64,000 nucleotides of DNA from an uncultured Lachnospiraceae bacterium (GCA_910585625.1 CAJUFQ010000012.1:1-64000); one strand, 5' to 3'. Counted from the first letter of the stretch, positions 33,578 through 42,877 are shown. The notes: generated by a model from the letters alone, not told the origin. Translations and numbers: made by a program.

Positions 33578-35989
33578 CTATTTTAAAATCACGAAATTGG
33601 GCGTTGTGGCAAAACTTACGACGGCGCTGCCCAGAGATTCCATATAAATCCGGTTCTCGTTCGTAGTGTAGATGCCGCTGGGGTTGGTCATCAGCCAAGC
33701 AGGCGCATCAAAAAAGGCTACGTCTGGGTTCACTATCTTATAAAAATCTTTTTTCAGTCCGCCATTTCCGTGATGTCCCATCTGAAGATAGTCAGATGGG
33801 AGGATTTTTGCATATTTGCCTTTCAGATAATCACTGGCGCTTTTGCCGATGTCTGAACAAAAGAGCATGGATTCTTCCTTCCCATAAATTTTAAACATCA
33901 TCGATCCGTCGTTTATCAAGTCGGATGAGAGGTCGTCAATCTTCTTTTCATAGGCGCTTAATACCTCAAGCCTGAGTTTATGTATGTTCAGCGTATCGCC
34001 GGTATGCAGATACTGTAATTGCGGGATATCCATGGAGAGGAATTGTTTATATATTTCCACGCTGTCCCATGGCGCATTTTCAAGGCAAAGTTTAGGCGGA
34101 GCCATCTTCACGGCATAAATTTTATCAATGACGATGTCCCCGGCAGTTCCGTAAAGCTGGCAGAATGCACCGATATGGTCTTGGTGTGGATGTGTGAGGA
34201 TCCATGCATGAACGTGGCCGCCCATGCTGACAATGGTCTTATGGACTATATCTGCATTGTCTTCCCATCCTCCATCCACGACAATCAGGTGTCCATGGGT
34301 GTCCTGGATGGTATAGAAGGTCATCTGCAGCCCGTTGTCATCCCCATGTTGCGTAATTATCCAATCTGTGCCTAAAATCAGGTTGTCTGTTGTCATTGCC
34401 CTGGAATAGCTGCCGTAGCCAGTTGCCGTTTTGCCGGTACAGATTGCCCGGATTTTATAATAATAGCGTACTTCAGGTTTGGCAGTATTATCCGTGTAGC
34501 TTAGGGTGCTGCCGGAAGCTATTTTCTTGATAGTCTGGAAGCTGCCGTTTTTTTTCGTGCTTCTTGTGATTTCATATCCGCTCGCGCCTGCGGTTTTCTG
34601 CCATCTCAGCTTCCAGCCATTTAAAGCAGTCAGATTTATGCTGTGGATGCGTGCTTCGGCCAGCGTCCATGCAGATGCCTTTGCAGATTGCTTTCCGTAA
34701 CCCCTGCTGCCGGCGGCATGGTTTAACGCCTGGATTTTGTAAAAATATTTCTGCCCAGCCGATAATTTTTTATCTGTGTAGGAAGTCTGTTCGCCAATAT
34801 CCGCAACTTTTGCATATTTCCCGTCCTTAGAATTGCTTCGGTAAATACAGTAGCCGTCTGCGCCTGCTGTTTTTTTCCATTTGATTTCCAGGCTGGTGGA
34901 GGTTTTTGAGCGGGCATAGAGAATCTTGGGGACGCCGATGGGCAATCCGTTCCCAGGTTTGGATTTGCTGCCGAATCCCGTCTTTCCCTGATGCTGGTTG
35001 ATCGTGCGGATTTTGTAATAATAGTTCTTGCCGGCTTCCACATGGTTGTCCGTATAGGTCTTGCAGTTTCCTTTGACGGTGGCAATTTTCTTATATTTGC
35101 TTTCGGGATCTGTACTGCGGAAAATCTGATAACGGTAGGTTCCTGCAACCTTTTTCCATGTTATATGCAGCGAGCCATCCTTGCAGACAACAGAGGATAT
35201 TTTGGTTTTGCCGACGGATATACCAGACACGGCTGGCGATAAGCTTCCAAACCCCCGGTGGTTGTTGTGCGTGGCAAAGGCTTTTATTTTGTAGCTGTAT
35301 GTAAGCCCTGCGGTAAGTCCGGTATCGTGGTAAATTTCTGTCTCCCCGGAGGGGATTTCAGCAATCTGATCATATTTTCCTGTAGTTAAGTTTTTGCGGT
35401 ATAGGAGATAGCCTTCTGCGTTTGCCGTCTGTACCCAGCTTACGTCGAGCATCCCACTGCCTGCGGAACTAACATATAAAGGCTGGCATTTTTCAAGAAG
35501 AAAGACTTCTGCCGGCTCTGACAGGGCAAAAACATTTCCGCCGCGCATGGCGCCTATTTTATAATAGTAGGTTTTGCCAGGTGTGAGTCCGCTGTCCGTA
35601 TAGGAGAATGAGGACTTGCCGGTTTTTGTTATCTGCTTATATTTTCCGTCGGCGCGAGAGCTTCGGAAGATGATATATGCATTGGCTCCTTTTGTTTCAG
35701 CCCAGGAAATCTTAATTTTACCAGAAGACTTGGCAAAGGCTGTCGTGATGGCAGCCGTTAGCTCTGTGTCTTCTCCGGTCTGGGCGTCTTTCTCCGCTGC
35801 CGGGCTAGCGTCTGTTTCTATGTCTGCTGGTGAAATAGTTTCCAGTCGTGTATGCGTTTCTGTTTCCATATTTGTATCATGTTCTGTAACCATCCTCGGT
35901 GTTGCTTGCGGCTGGTCGGAATTTGCAGGCGCTGCCGGATAGATCAGCGCGGCACAGAGGATAGAAGTGATGAGTGATGATAGCTGCAT
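33578..35989 (-). CDS. Secreted protein: five FN3 domains and a metallo-beta-lactamase-fold domain
   Basis: 803 residues from the ATG at 35989, which has GGAGGA 8 bases upstream; the in-frame TTG at 36004 is less likely. The N-terminus is a short signal. About five fibronectin type III domains (each with a GYxIxRS...GKY and YYYKIxA repeat pattern) run to about residue 540. The C-terminal domain carries LTHPHQDHIGAF (MBL metal motif), a DGGW strand, CSDIG and MGHHGNGG, like the soluble ComEC or competence-type MBL proteins. It is probably a wall-exposed or secreted hydrolase, substrate unknown. No sortase or anchor motif is seen. Confidence 0.88.
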   Translation of the reverse strand: MQLSSLITSILCAALIYPAAPANSDQPQATPRMVTEHDTNMETETHTRLETISPADIETDASPAAEKDAQTGEDTELTAAITTAFAKSSGKIKISWAETKGANAYIIFRSSRADGKYKQITKTGKSSFSYTDSGLTPGKTYYYKIGAMRGGNVFALSEPAEVFLLEKCQPLYVSSAGSGMLDVSWVQTANAEGYLLYRKNLTTGKYDQIAEIPSGETEIYHDTGLTAGLTYSYKIKAFATHNNHRGFGSLSPAVSGISVGKTKISSVVCKDGSLHITWKKVAGTYRYQIFRSTDPESKYKKIATVKGNCKTYTDNHVEAGKNYYYKIRTINQHQGKTGFGSKSKPGNGLPIGVPKILYARSKTSTSLEIKWKKTAGADGYCIYRSNSKDGKYAKVADIGEQTSYTDKKLSAGQKYFYKIQALNHAAGSRGYGKQSAKASAWTLAEARIHSINLTALNGWKLRWQKTAGASGYEITRSTKKNGSFQTIKKIASGSTLSYTDNTAKPEVRYYYKIRAICTGKTATGYGSYSRAMTTDNLILGTDWIITQHGDDNGLQMTFYTIQDTHGHLIVVDGGWEDNADIVHKTIVSMGGHVHAWILTHPHQDHIGAFCQLYGTAGDIVIDKIYAVKMAPPKLCLENAPWDSVEIYKQFLSMDIPQLQYLHTGDTLNIHKLRLEVLSAYEKKIDDLSSDLINDGSMMFKIYGKEESMLFCSDIGKSASDYLKGKYAKILPSDYLQMGHHGNGGLKKDFYKIVNPDVAFFDAPAWLMTNPSGIYTTNENRIYMESLGSAVVSFATTPNFVILK

Positions 35990-36179
35990 TTCTTGTTCCT
36001 CCAAGGCGGTTTAGTCTTTTTATCCTGCTATATTATATCTTATTCTGATTTTTTCCACAATGAAAAAATACTTCCCGAAATACTACCCTAGGAGAATAGA
36101 AATTTATCGGTTTTTCTGTTATAAATCCTATGAAGAAAGGCTTTTGAAGTTAATTTTGGCTTATGCTCGTTATAAAGAT

Positions 36180-36209
36180 TGTAAGAAAGCTGTAAGGTAA
36201 TTTTATATT
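36180..36209 (+). promoter_or_regulatory. Direct repeat TGTAAG x2 ahead of a -10 box
   Basis: TGTAAG occurs at 36180 and 36191 (11-base period) and is followed by TATATT at 36204. The spacing is typical of OmpR-family response-regulator sites. It precedes the ABC exporter genes at 36287. Confidence 0.4.
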
Positions 36210-36286
36210 ATCATTAAGAAATAGGGCGTAAGATAAAAATAACAATAAGACAGAGTAAGAAAACAGATAGAAAGGAAGGTAACGTT

Positions 36287-36994
36287 GTGGATAACTTAAT
36301 CAGTGTCCGGGATATGTGTAAGATTTACAATCCTGGGGAGAATGAAGTCCGCGCACTGGATCATGTGAGCCTGGAGATAGAAAAAGGTGAATTTGTGGCA
36401 ATCATCGGGCATTCCGGTTCGGGAAAGTCTACGCTGATGAATATGCTGGGATGCCTGGATGTGCCTACTTCCGGATCTTATTATCTGAACGGCAAGGATG
36501 TGTCCGCCATGAAGGATAACCAGCTGTCGGAAATCCGAAATCAGGAAATTGGCTTTATTTTTCAGGGGTTCAACCTGATTGCGAACCTGACGGCCCTGGA
36601 AAATGTGGAACTGCCCCTTATTTACCGCGGTATCGGAAGAGCGCAGCGGCATAAGCTGGCAAAGGAAGCATTGGTACGCGTAGGACTTGAAAAGCGGATG
36701 GAGCATAAGCCGTCAGAGATGTCAGGAGGGCAGCAGCAGCGGGTTGCCATAGCCCGGGCGATTGCGGCACAACCGCCGGTGATCCTTGCGGATGAGCCTA
36801 CCGGTAATTTGGATTCGGCTTCTACCCAGGAAATTATGGAGATTCTCAAAAGCCTTCATGAGGCCGGGCGCAGCGTAATCTTGATTACCCATGACAATGA
36901 GATAGCAGAACAGGCAAAGCGGGTGATTCGTATTTTAGATGGAAAGATTGTGGAAGATTACCGTAATTCGCAGCAGAAAACGCAGGAGGCTTAA
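36287..36994 (+). CDS. MacB-type ABC transporter ATP-binding protein
   Basis: 235 residues with a GTG start and GGAAGG upstream. Walker A GHSGSGKST, the Q loop (FIFQGFNLIANLTALENV), signature MSGGQQQRVAIARAIA, Walker B VILADEPTGNLDS and the H loop ILITHD are complete. It is the first gene of a three-gene exporter with the adaptor and permease downstream. Cargo could be a peptide or antibiotic; none is identified. Confidence 0.95.
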   Translation: MDNLISVRDMCKIYNPGENEVRALDHVSLEIEKGEFVAIIGHSGSGKSTLMNMLGCLDVPTSGSYYLNGKDVSAMKDNQLSEIRNQEIGFIFQGFNLIANLTALENVELPLIYRGIGRAQRHKLAKEALVRVGLEKRMEHKPSEMSGGQQQRVAIARAIAAQPPVILADEPTGNLDSASTQEIMEILKSLHEAGRSVILITHDNEIAEQAKRVIRILDGKIVEDYRNSQQKTQEA

Positions 36995-36997
36995 TCA

Positions 36998-38806
36998 ATG
37001 AAGAAGAAAAAAATAATTAAAATTGTAATTCCGATAACAGTTGTGGTTCTGATTGCAGGCGCAGCGGCGCTGAACAAGGCGGCAAGCGCAGGCAGGCAGA
37101 TTGCAGAGGCCATGCAGGTGGAAGGCATCAAGGCGGAGACCGGGGATGTGACGGAAGTCGTGGAAACGAACGGCACAGTCATCAGCGGGGAGCAGAAGGT
37201 GATATTTTCTCCGGTAAACGCCAGCGTGGAAAGCGCAGATTTCCAGGTAGGAGATCTTGTGAACGCGGGAGATTTGTTGGTGACGTTCGGCCTTAAGGAT
37301 TTAGAGGAGCAGAACCAGAAAGCGGAGCTGACGGTAAAGGCAGGAGAGCTTGGCTACCAGGATAGCGTGAGTCAGGCGAACAGGGCGGCAAGCCGCCAGG
37401 CAGACGCCAGGAATAAGGCTGCGCAGCTGCAGGCACAGGTGAATGCCAAGGAACAAGAGGTAGCAAACCTGAGCAATGCGCTTGCCGGGACAATCAGTGC
37501 GCAGGAGGCATCCCGCCAGCAGGAAGAAAATCATGTCAATGGGCAGATTGCGGATTTGCAGGAACAGCTGGAGACAGCAAAAGAACAGGAAGCGTCTGCC
37601 AAAGCTTCCTATGAAAAAGCAGTCAGCAGCCAGCAGTCGGCACAGGTAAATTTTGACGCTGCCGCCGCAGCGGCCAGCAGCGAGCCGGAAAAATTGGACG
37701 ATGCCCGGGAGAAACTGAACAAGGCTAATAAAGAGCTGGCAGATGCAAAGAACAATTATGAGGCAAAGCAGCAGGAGGCTGCTTCCTTAGAGCAGCAGAT
37801 AGGGACTTTGCAGGGGACATTGTCTGCGCCGGGTACAGACATAGCGGCTGGCGACCCGAATCTGCAGCAGCAGCTGCAGAATGCCCAGGGAGAGCTGGCA
37901 GAACTGAAAGCGAACCTGGAAAGCCAAAAAGCGATGGCAGAAGGCGACAGCGGGGCGTTAAGCAGCGCGGCCAGGGAGCAGATGCTGACAAATAATAATC
38001 TGGCTGAGCTGGAGAGCAAGTCTTTAGAGGAGCTGATAGCAGAAGGGAGAAAGGGAATCAGCGCGGATTTTGATGGCGTGATTTCCGATAAGCAGATTAT
38101 GGAGGGCGCGATGGTCACGCAAGGAATGCAGCTATTTACGCTGCAGAGCATTGAGGATGTGAATGTGGAAGTGACGCTTTCCAAGAATGTCTATGCCAAG
38201 GTGAAGGAGGGGCAGAAAGCGGAGATAACTCTTGCCGGGCAGACGTACCAGGGTACAGTCAAGCGCATCAGCAGGATTGCCATTGACGGCGCAGCCGGAA
38301 CGAACCAGGCAGCAGTGGCCTCTGCCGCCATCATGGCGACGATACATATCGATAACCCCGATGAGGATATTTTCCTGGGCGTGGATGCGAAAGTGAAGAT
38401 TCAGGCTGCGGAGGCTAAAAATGTACTTATCCTGCCTACGGAAGCAGTTAACATTGGCAAAGACGGCACGTTCTGCTGGGTAGATGAGGATGGTGTCCTG
38501 ACAAAGCGCAGCATCACTACGGGGGTGACTTCCGATGAATACGCGGAGATTACCCAAGGGCTCGATGAAGGCGAGACGGTCATCACTGACCCAGGCAGCC
38601 ACGAGGAGGGAGATTCCATAACTGTGACAGAGGCAGAGGACGATGCTGCGGCAGGCACGGAGGATGAGCCAGGAACGGACGCTGGCGCAGCAGGAACAGA
38701 CAGTGAACAAGAGGAAGGTAATGGCGCAGCGGGAACAGACAGTGAACAAGAGGAAAGCGCTGGCGCAGCAGCCGAGACGTCAGGTGCTGATGTCACTGCA
38801 GAATAA
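36998..38806 (+). CDS. MacA-like HlyD-family membrane-fusion adaptor
   Basis: 602 residues. An N-terminal membrane anchor is followed by a barrel-sandwich hybrid strand, a long coiled coil (about 100-340, strongly Ala/Gln/Glu-rich), a lipoyl-like return and beta-barrel (DVNVEVTLSKNVYAKVKEGQKAEITLAG). The C-terminal 60 residues are an acidic, low-complexity tail with a 13-residue repeat. It starts 3 bases after the ATPase gene. The partner permease follows. The tail is unusual for the family. Confidence 0.88.
   Translation: MKKKKIIKIVIPITVVVLIAGAAALNKAASAGRQIAEAMQVEGIKAETGDVTEVVETNGTVISGEQKVIFSPVNASVESADFQVGDLVNAGDLLVTFGLKDLEEQNQKAELTVKAGELGYQDSVSQANRAASRQADARNKAAQLQAQVNAKEQEVANLSNALAGTISAQEASRQQEENHVNGQIADLQEQLETAKEQEASAKASYEKAVSSQQSAQVNFDAAAAAASSEPEKLDDAREKLNKANKELADAKNNYEAKQQEAASLEQQIGTLQGTLSAPGTDIAAGDPNLQQQLQNAQGELAELKANLESQKAMAEGDSGALSSAAREQMLTNNNLAELESKSLEELIAEGRKGISADFDGVISDKQIMEGAMVTQGMQLFTLQSIEDVNVEVTLSKNVYAKVKEGQKAEITLAGQTYQGTVKRISRIAIDGAAGTNQAAVASAAIMATIHIDNPDEDIFLGVDAKVKIQAAEAKNVLILPTEAVNIGKDGTFCWVDEDGVLTKRSITTGVTSDEYAEITQGLDEGETVITDPGSHEEGDSITVTEAEDDAAAGTEDEPGTDAGAAGTDSEQEEGNGAAGTDSEQEESAGAAAETSGADVTAE
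38684..38770 (+). repeat. 39-bp tandem repeat in the adaptor C-terminus
   Basis: Two near-identical 39-bp units and a partial third encode GAAGTDSEQEE(GN or SA). The period is a multiple of three, so copy-number change would keep the frame. Confidence 0.75.
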
Positions 38807-38819
38807 AAGAGGTGTATCG

Positions 38820-40055
38820 ATGGGCAATATGATGGAATATATCAAAATGGCGTTCAAAAACATCAAAGCCAATAAGGGCCGTTCTTTTCTTACGATGCTA
38901 GGTATTATTATTGGTATTTCCTCGGTAATCATGGTAATGGCTGTGGGAGACGGCACGGCAAATGCCATGAATTCTGAGGTGGAAGATTTGGGAACGGGGC
39001 AGATCAGCGTTTATTGCAGCAATAATGCGGTGACTGCCGAAACTTGGATTACGCCAGAGGATCTTGAGGCAATCAAGGAAACTATTGATGGCGTAGATGG
39101 GGCGACGCCCAATGACGGCGCGTCTGGGTCGACTGTTACCGGGAAAGGGGAGTTCTCCCTTTCTCTCGGCGGAGGAACGGAAGATATGCAGAAGACCATG
39201 AATTTTACCATGAAAAGAGGCTCTTATTTTACGGCAGCGGATGTGGAGGAAGGAAACCGGGTCTGCGTTCTTTCTGACAGCGACGCTAAGCGTCTGTTTG
39301 GTTCTGATGATGTGGTGGGCATGGACATCGAGGTGGAGATTGGCGGCATCAGCGGGAGCTACCGTATTGTAGGAGTAACCCAGCAGAAGGAAAATACCAG
39401 TTTTGTCAGCTATACCTATGAGGGAATGCCGGTCTCGCTGGATGTTCCGTATACGTCATTTGAATATTTTGGCTGGGAGAGCAATTCGTTTTATTCGGCA
39501 ACCGTTTTTGCCAACGACCAGGCCAGCGGCGAAGAGGTGGTACGCAACATTATCCATCTGTTGGAAAGCAGGCATCAATGCGCGGGAGAAGAATATTTCC
39601 AGATTGAGAGCTTCCAGGATATGCTGTCGGAACTGAACACTATGCTGGCGATTGTCACGACATTCATTTCTTGCGTGGCAGCAATCTCCCTTATTGTAGG
39701 CGGTATCGGCGTCATGAACATTATGCTGGTATCTGTGACGGAACGTACACGGGAAATCGGCATCCGCAAGTCCTTGGGGGCTAAAACATCCTCCATTTTA
39801 ATGCAGTTTCTTGCCGAAGCCGCAATTCTTACGGTTTTGGGCGGAATTATCGGTATCGTCTTAGGGCTTCTGGGAGCAATGGGGGCCTGTGGGTTGATGA
39901 GCGCATCCATGGGCAGCGCCATTCATCCTGGCATCAAAGCAAGCACGATTCTTGGGGCAACGCTGTTTTCCTGCGGTATTGGGGTATTTTTTGGAATTTA
40001 CCCGGCGAGGAAAGCAGCGAAGCTCAGCCCGATTGAGGCATTGAGGCGGAATTAA
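38820..40055 (+). CDS. MacB-type ABC transporter permease (FtsX family)
   Basis: 411 residues from the ATG at 38820, placed there because AGAGGTG lies 6 bases before it. The upstream part of the frame overlaps the adaptor and has no site. The N-terminal segment (IKANKGRSFLTMLGIIIGISSVIMVMAVGDG) is the typical MacB start. A large extracytoplasmic domain (about 60-280) follows and three helices end the protein. The conserved GIRKSLGAK and IYPARKAAKLSPIEALR motifs are present. With its ATPase and adaptor it should form a tripartite-like exporter in a Gram-positive cell. Confidence 0.92.
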   Translation: MGNMMEYIKMAFKNIKANKGRSFLTMLGIIIGISSVIMVMAVGDGTANAMNSEVEDLGTGQISVYCSNNAVTAETWITPEDLEAIKETIDGVDGATPNDGASGSTVTGKGEFSLSLGGGTEDMQKTMNFTMKRGSYFTAADVEEGNRVCVLSDSDAKRLFGSDDVVGMDIEVEIGGISGSYRIVGVTQQKENTSFVSYTYEGMPVSLDVPYTSFEYFGWESNSFYSATVFANDQASGEEVVRNIIHLLESRHQCAGEEYFQIESFQDMLSELNTMLAIVTTFISCVAAISLIVGGIGVMNIMLVSVTERTREIGIRKSLGAKTSSILMQFLAEAAILTVLGGIIGIVLGLLGAMGACGLMSASMGSAIHPGIKASTILGATLFSCGIGVFFGIYPARKAAKLSPIEALRRN

Positions 40056-40139
40056 GAGAATTCTGTGAACGGAAATGAGGAGGCTTGGTAGCAACAGAAG
40101 AAAATCTGAAGTGGCAAATAGCAGTATGGGGAAACAGGC

Positions 40140-40190
40140 AGCCCGCAGTTCCTTTTTTCTTTCGAGGATATAAATAAGGAACTGCGGGCT
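40140..40190 (+). terminator. Terminator after the exporter operon
   Basis: A perfect 15-bp stem AGCCCGCAGTTCCTT/AAGGAACTGCGGGCT with a 21-base loop, followed by TTCC. The loop-side T run could also serve the opposite LRR gene. Confidence 0.7.
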
Positions 40191-40223
40191 TCCTGCTTTC
40201 CTGATGAGCATTGGAAAGCGCTG

Positions 40224-41264
40224 CTATTTTATGCGGAAAGTATATCCGCTTTTTTTTGCATATTTCTCTGCATTTGAACCTTTGCTGCCGTAGATAACGA
40301 GTTTCTCACTGCACCCGGCAAAGGCGTCTTTATTGATTTTTGTGACGCTTTTGGGAATAACTACACTGCTCAATCCGCTACAGAAAGCAAACGCACTGTC
40401 TTCGATGCGTATTACGCTGTTTGGAATGACCACATTCTTCAGCCCGGTGCAGTAACCAAATGAAGAGCCTCCGATGTTTTTCACGCCGTTCGGTATGCTT
40501 ACGCTTTTTAAATTTTTGCAGTTATAGAACGTGTAGGTTCCTATACGTTTTACATTTTTCGGAATAGCTATGTTTTTCAAACCGCTGCAGTTCTCAAAGG
40601 CGCTTCCCCCGATGTAGTTTACACTTTTGGGTATTTTTATGCTTTCTAACTTGCCGCAGCCACGAAATGCAGCTTGCCCGATACGCTTTGTGCTATTAGG
40701 AATGCGCAAGTTACTCAAGGAGCTACAATAACAAAAAGCAAAATCTCCGATGCTTTTTACGCTTTTGGGAATGCTCACGTTTCTCAAGCTGGTGCAGGAT
40801 TGAAATGTACACACTCCGATGCTTTTTACGCTTTTGGGAATGCTCACACGTTTTAATTCCGAACAGCCATAAAATGCTGCACTTCCGATGTTTTTTACAC
40901 CATTGGGTATGTTTATGCTTCTAAGGCCGGAATAAGAAAAGGCCTCTTTCCCGATGTTTTTTACGCTGTTAGGGATGGTCACGCTTTTTAATTTGTGGCA
41001 ATATTGAAAAGCACCTTTGCCAATAGTTTTTACATTTTTGGGAATTACGACTTTTTCAGCATTTCCATTGTACTTTATTAATATTCCATTTCGAATTTTG
41101 AAGTCATTGTTTGCTGCGCGGTTATTTTCTTCGATGAATTCTTGGCTGCTTTCTTTTGGCAACGCCATATCTGCCTCTGCTGCGGATGCGATGGGTACGG
41201 GAGCAAGCAATAATGCGCTAATCAAGAGCGCGGCTGACTGTTTCAATATTTTTTTGCAGTTCAT
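40224..41264 (-). CDS. BspA-type leucine-rich repeat surface protein
   Basis: 346 residues with a signal peptide cut near PIASAAEA. About ten 23-residue repeats of the form SVxIPxSVKxIGxxAFxxCSxLKxV are typical of BspA/LRR_5 proteins. No LPXTG, SLH or other wall anchor is visible, so it may be secreted or held by another factor. The repeat DNA is diverged, not identical. Known BspA-like proteins of oral and gut bacteria often bind host proteins, but no role is shown here. Confidence 0.88.
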   Translation of the reverse strand: MNCKKILKQSAALLISALLLAPVPIASAAEADMALPKESSQEFIEENNRAANNDFKIRNGILIKYNGNAEKVVIPKNVKTIGKGAFQYCHKLKSVTIPNSVKNIGKEAFSYSGLRSINIPNGVKNIGSAAFYGCSELKRVSIPKSVKSIGVCTFQSCTSLRNVSIPKSVKSIGDFAFCYCSSLSNLRIPNSTKRIGQAAFRGCGKLESIKIPKSVNYIGGSAFENCSGLKNIAIPKNVKRIGTYTFYNCKNLKSVSIPNGVKNIGGSSFGYCTGLKNVVIPNSVIRIEDSAFAFCSGLSSVVIPKSVTKINKDAFAGCSEKLVIYGSKGSNAEKYAKKSGYTFRIK

Positions 41265-41344
41265 TGTCAGTATCCCTCCTATTTTCGTTATATTTGTATC
41301 ATTAATTTAAAATAAATTGCGGTCTACTCTGAATTTACAAAAAA

Positions 41345-41422
41345 GATTCGGGTGTCAAAAGGTGGCATAAATATAGAAACTGACGATACAAATTTTAAAA
41401 GCCAGCTTTTGATACCCGAATC
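41345..41422. repeat. MITE-like 78-bp element with 22-base inverted ends
   Basis: GATTCGGGTGTCAAAAGGTGGC at the left matches the reverse complement of the right end with two differences. Between them are about 34 bases of AT-rich DNA. It holds no gene. It may be a mobile insertion, a structured RNA or a chance hairpin; the long matched ends favour an element. Confidence 0.5.
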
Positions 41423-41554
41423 CAAAGAAAGGATATCATAGTGAACAAATGCTGTCAAATCTAAAATGTGTAATGTAAGAATAAGAATTGACGAAGCTTC
41501 TGTCTTGTGGCAAGATGTAAGGAAGCAGATGAAAACCAGAAGGAGGAGGGGAAT

Positions 41555-42034
41555 ATGATGGATAGGGAAATAAAACGGGTGACTGACTCCATGACAGAGC
41601 ATATTTATCAGGTGCGCCCAGAGCATCTGAATGCAGCAGGACGGCTGTTCGGCGGCAAGTTGATGGAGTGGATAGACGAAAATGCTGCTTTGGTGGGCAT
41701 GCGCCATTCCGGCGGCAGCATTACTACAGCATCTGTTGATAACCTCAGATTCATCCGAGGTGCGTTCCAAAACGACTTGGTGGTAGTGATTGCGAGAATA
41801 ACTTATGTAGGAAATACTTCTATGGAAGTGCGGGTGGACACTTATGTAGAGGATTTTAAGGGAACACGCAAACCTATCAACCGTGCGTACCTGACGCTGG
41901 TTGCCGTAGATGATAATGGGACTCCGCGGAAGGTTCCTCCTATTCTGTTGGAAACAGAGAGTGAAAAGGCGGAGTGGAAAGCGGCGGAAAAGCGTAAGGA
42001 ATTGCGGATACAACGTAAGAGGGAAGGGTTTTGA
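41555..42034 (+). CDS. Acyl-CoA thioesterase, hotdog fold
   Basis: 159 residues from the ATG at 41555, preceded by AAGGAGGAGGGG. The HotDog signature is clear: HLNAAGRLFGGKLMEWIDENAALVGMRHSGG (catalytic Asp/Asn region) and the strand TTASVDNLRF. The C-terminal basic tail is short. The fold hydrolyses acyl-CoA; chain length is not known. It is a YciA/BFIT-type enzyme by length. Confidence 0.85.
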   Translation: MMDREIKRVTDSMTEHIYQVRPEHLNAAGRLFGGKLMEWIDENAALVGMRHSGGSITTASVDNLRFIRGAFQNDLVVVIARITYVGNTSMEVRVDTYVEDFKGTRKPINRAYLTLVAVDDNGTPRKVPPILLETESEKAEWKAAEKRKELRIQRKREGF

Positions 42035-42042
42035 GAGCATTT

Positions 42043-42062
42043 TATCTGGTATATACCAGATA
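42043..42062 (+). promoter_or_regulatory. Perfect 20-bp palindrome before the small two-gene unit
   Basis: TATCTGGTAT and ATACCAGATA abut with no spacer. It lies 30 bases before the small gene at 42093, with AATATTATAC (a -10-like sequence) after it. It has the form of an operator for an autoregulated operon. Confidence 0.55.
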
Positions 42063-42092
42063 TTATGGGGAATATTATACAGGAGAAGAAAG

Positions 42093-42275
42093 ATGCAGAC
42101 GTCAACTTTAAAGAGAAGTGAATTTAAAAAAAGTGAGCTGGAGGACTTAAATAAACTTTTAGTGATTGCTAAGGGACAGAAAGACTGTATAAATTTGAAC
42201 TTGGTTTATATGACATTTACTTTAAATGAGCAGAATTATGAAAAAGTAATGAATTTTTTTCTGAGCGGGGTATAA
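42093..42275 (+). CDS. Small hypothetical protein, 60 aa
   Basis: ATG with AGGAGAAGAAAG immediately upstream opens 60 residues, MQTSTLKRSEFKK to FFLSGV. It is helix-rich and has no recognised domain. The following gene begins two bases after its stop. Behind a palindrome and a tightly coupled partner, an antitoxin or small regulator is conceivable, but this is inference. Confidence 0.55.
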   Translation: MQTSTLKRSEFKKSELEDLNKLLVIAKGQKDCINLNLVYMTFTLNEQNYEKVMNFFLSGV

Positions 42276-42277
42276 CT

Positions 42278-42877
42278 ATGATTCAGGATGACGTTGAACC
42301 GGATGTGACGGCCTACGTCTGTGAGGGGGAGAAAGCAGAAATCAGGGGAAAATATGTCTCGGCCGAGGAAGATGATAAAGAAGCGGTCGTCAGAAATTGC
42401 TGTTTTGTGGAACAGGTTGTTAGTCTTGCAGCAGAAGAGAAACAGCAGATTTTCCGAATGGTTTCTTCTGGAAAAGAGTTGTGGGATAAAAGGGAAAGTA
42501 TTTATCCCCACCTGGTATTTTGCGATTGTGTGAAAAAACAGTTGGAAGAACCCAGAAACTTATTACATATTAAGATGATAATGAAAAAACTGCAGATATT
42601 GGAAGACTATTTTCGGGATTTTGGCGGAAAGTTTGAGAAAGACAAGGTAGGATAGGGCTGCAGGGAAGAATCAGAAACTGTTAAGAAGAATGAAAAGCTG
42701 CGGAGGATGCGGGTGTTTGAGCTTCCAGATAAGAGAAAAGTATTTTTCTCTTGGCATATCAGCTTTTCTGGAGATTTTCCAGGAAGGATACATTTTATCC
42801 CGGATGCAGAGAAGGGAGTTGGCATCATAGGCTACGTGGGGAAGCATCTGCCTACGAAGAACCATCCTACCATATGA
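42278..42877 (+). pseudogene. Uncharacterised gene broken by one in-frame amber codon
   Basis: The frame is open from ATG at 42278 (GCGGGG upstream) to TGA at 42875-42877 except for a TAG at 42653-42655. The first part is 125 residues. The second carries RVFELPDKRKVFFSWHISF, then RIHFIPD and IIGYVGKHLPT, which I recognise as the conserved C-terminal block of an uncharacterised family, so the gene should be about 199 residues. A single nonsense change is the simplest reading. A sequencing error or functional stop is possible. It is coupled to the 60-residue gene. Confidence 0.5.

Noticed and set aside
38643..38819. Upstream extension of the MacB-type permease
   Set aside because: This part overlaps the adaptor 3' end and mirrors its repeat; the AGAGGTG site supports 38820.
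40300..41100. CRISPR-like regular spacing in the LRR gene
   Set aside because: The period is 69 bases, coding and diverged, with no identical repeats or spacers.
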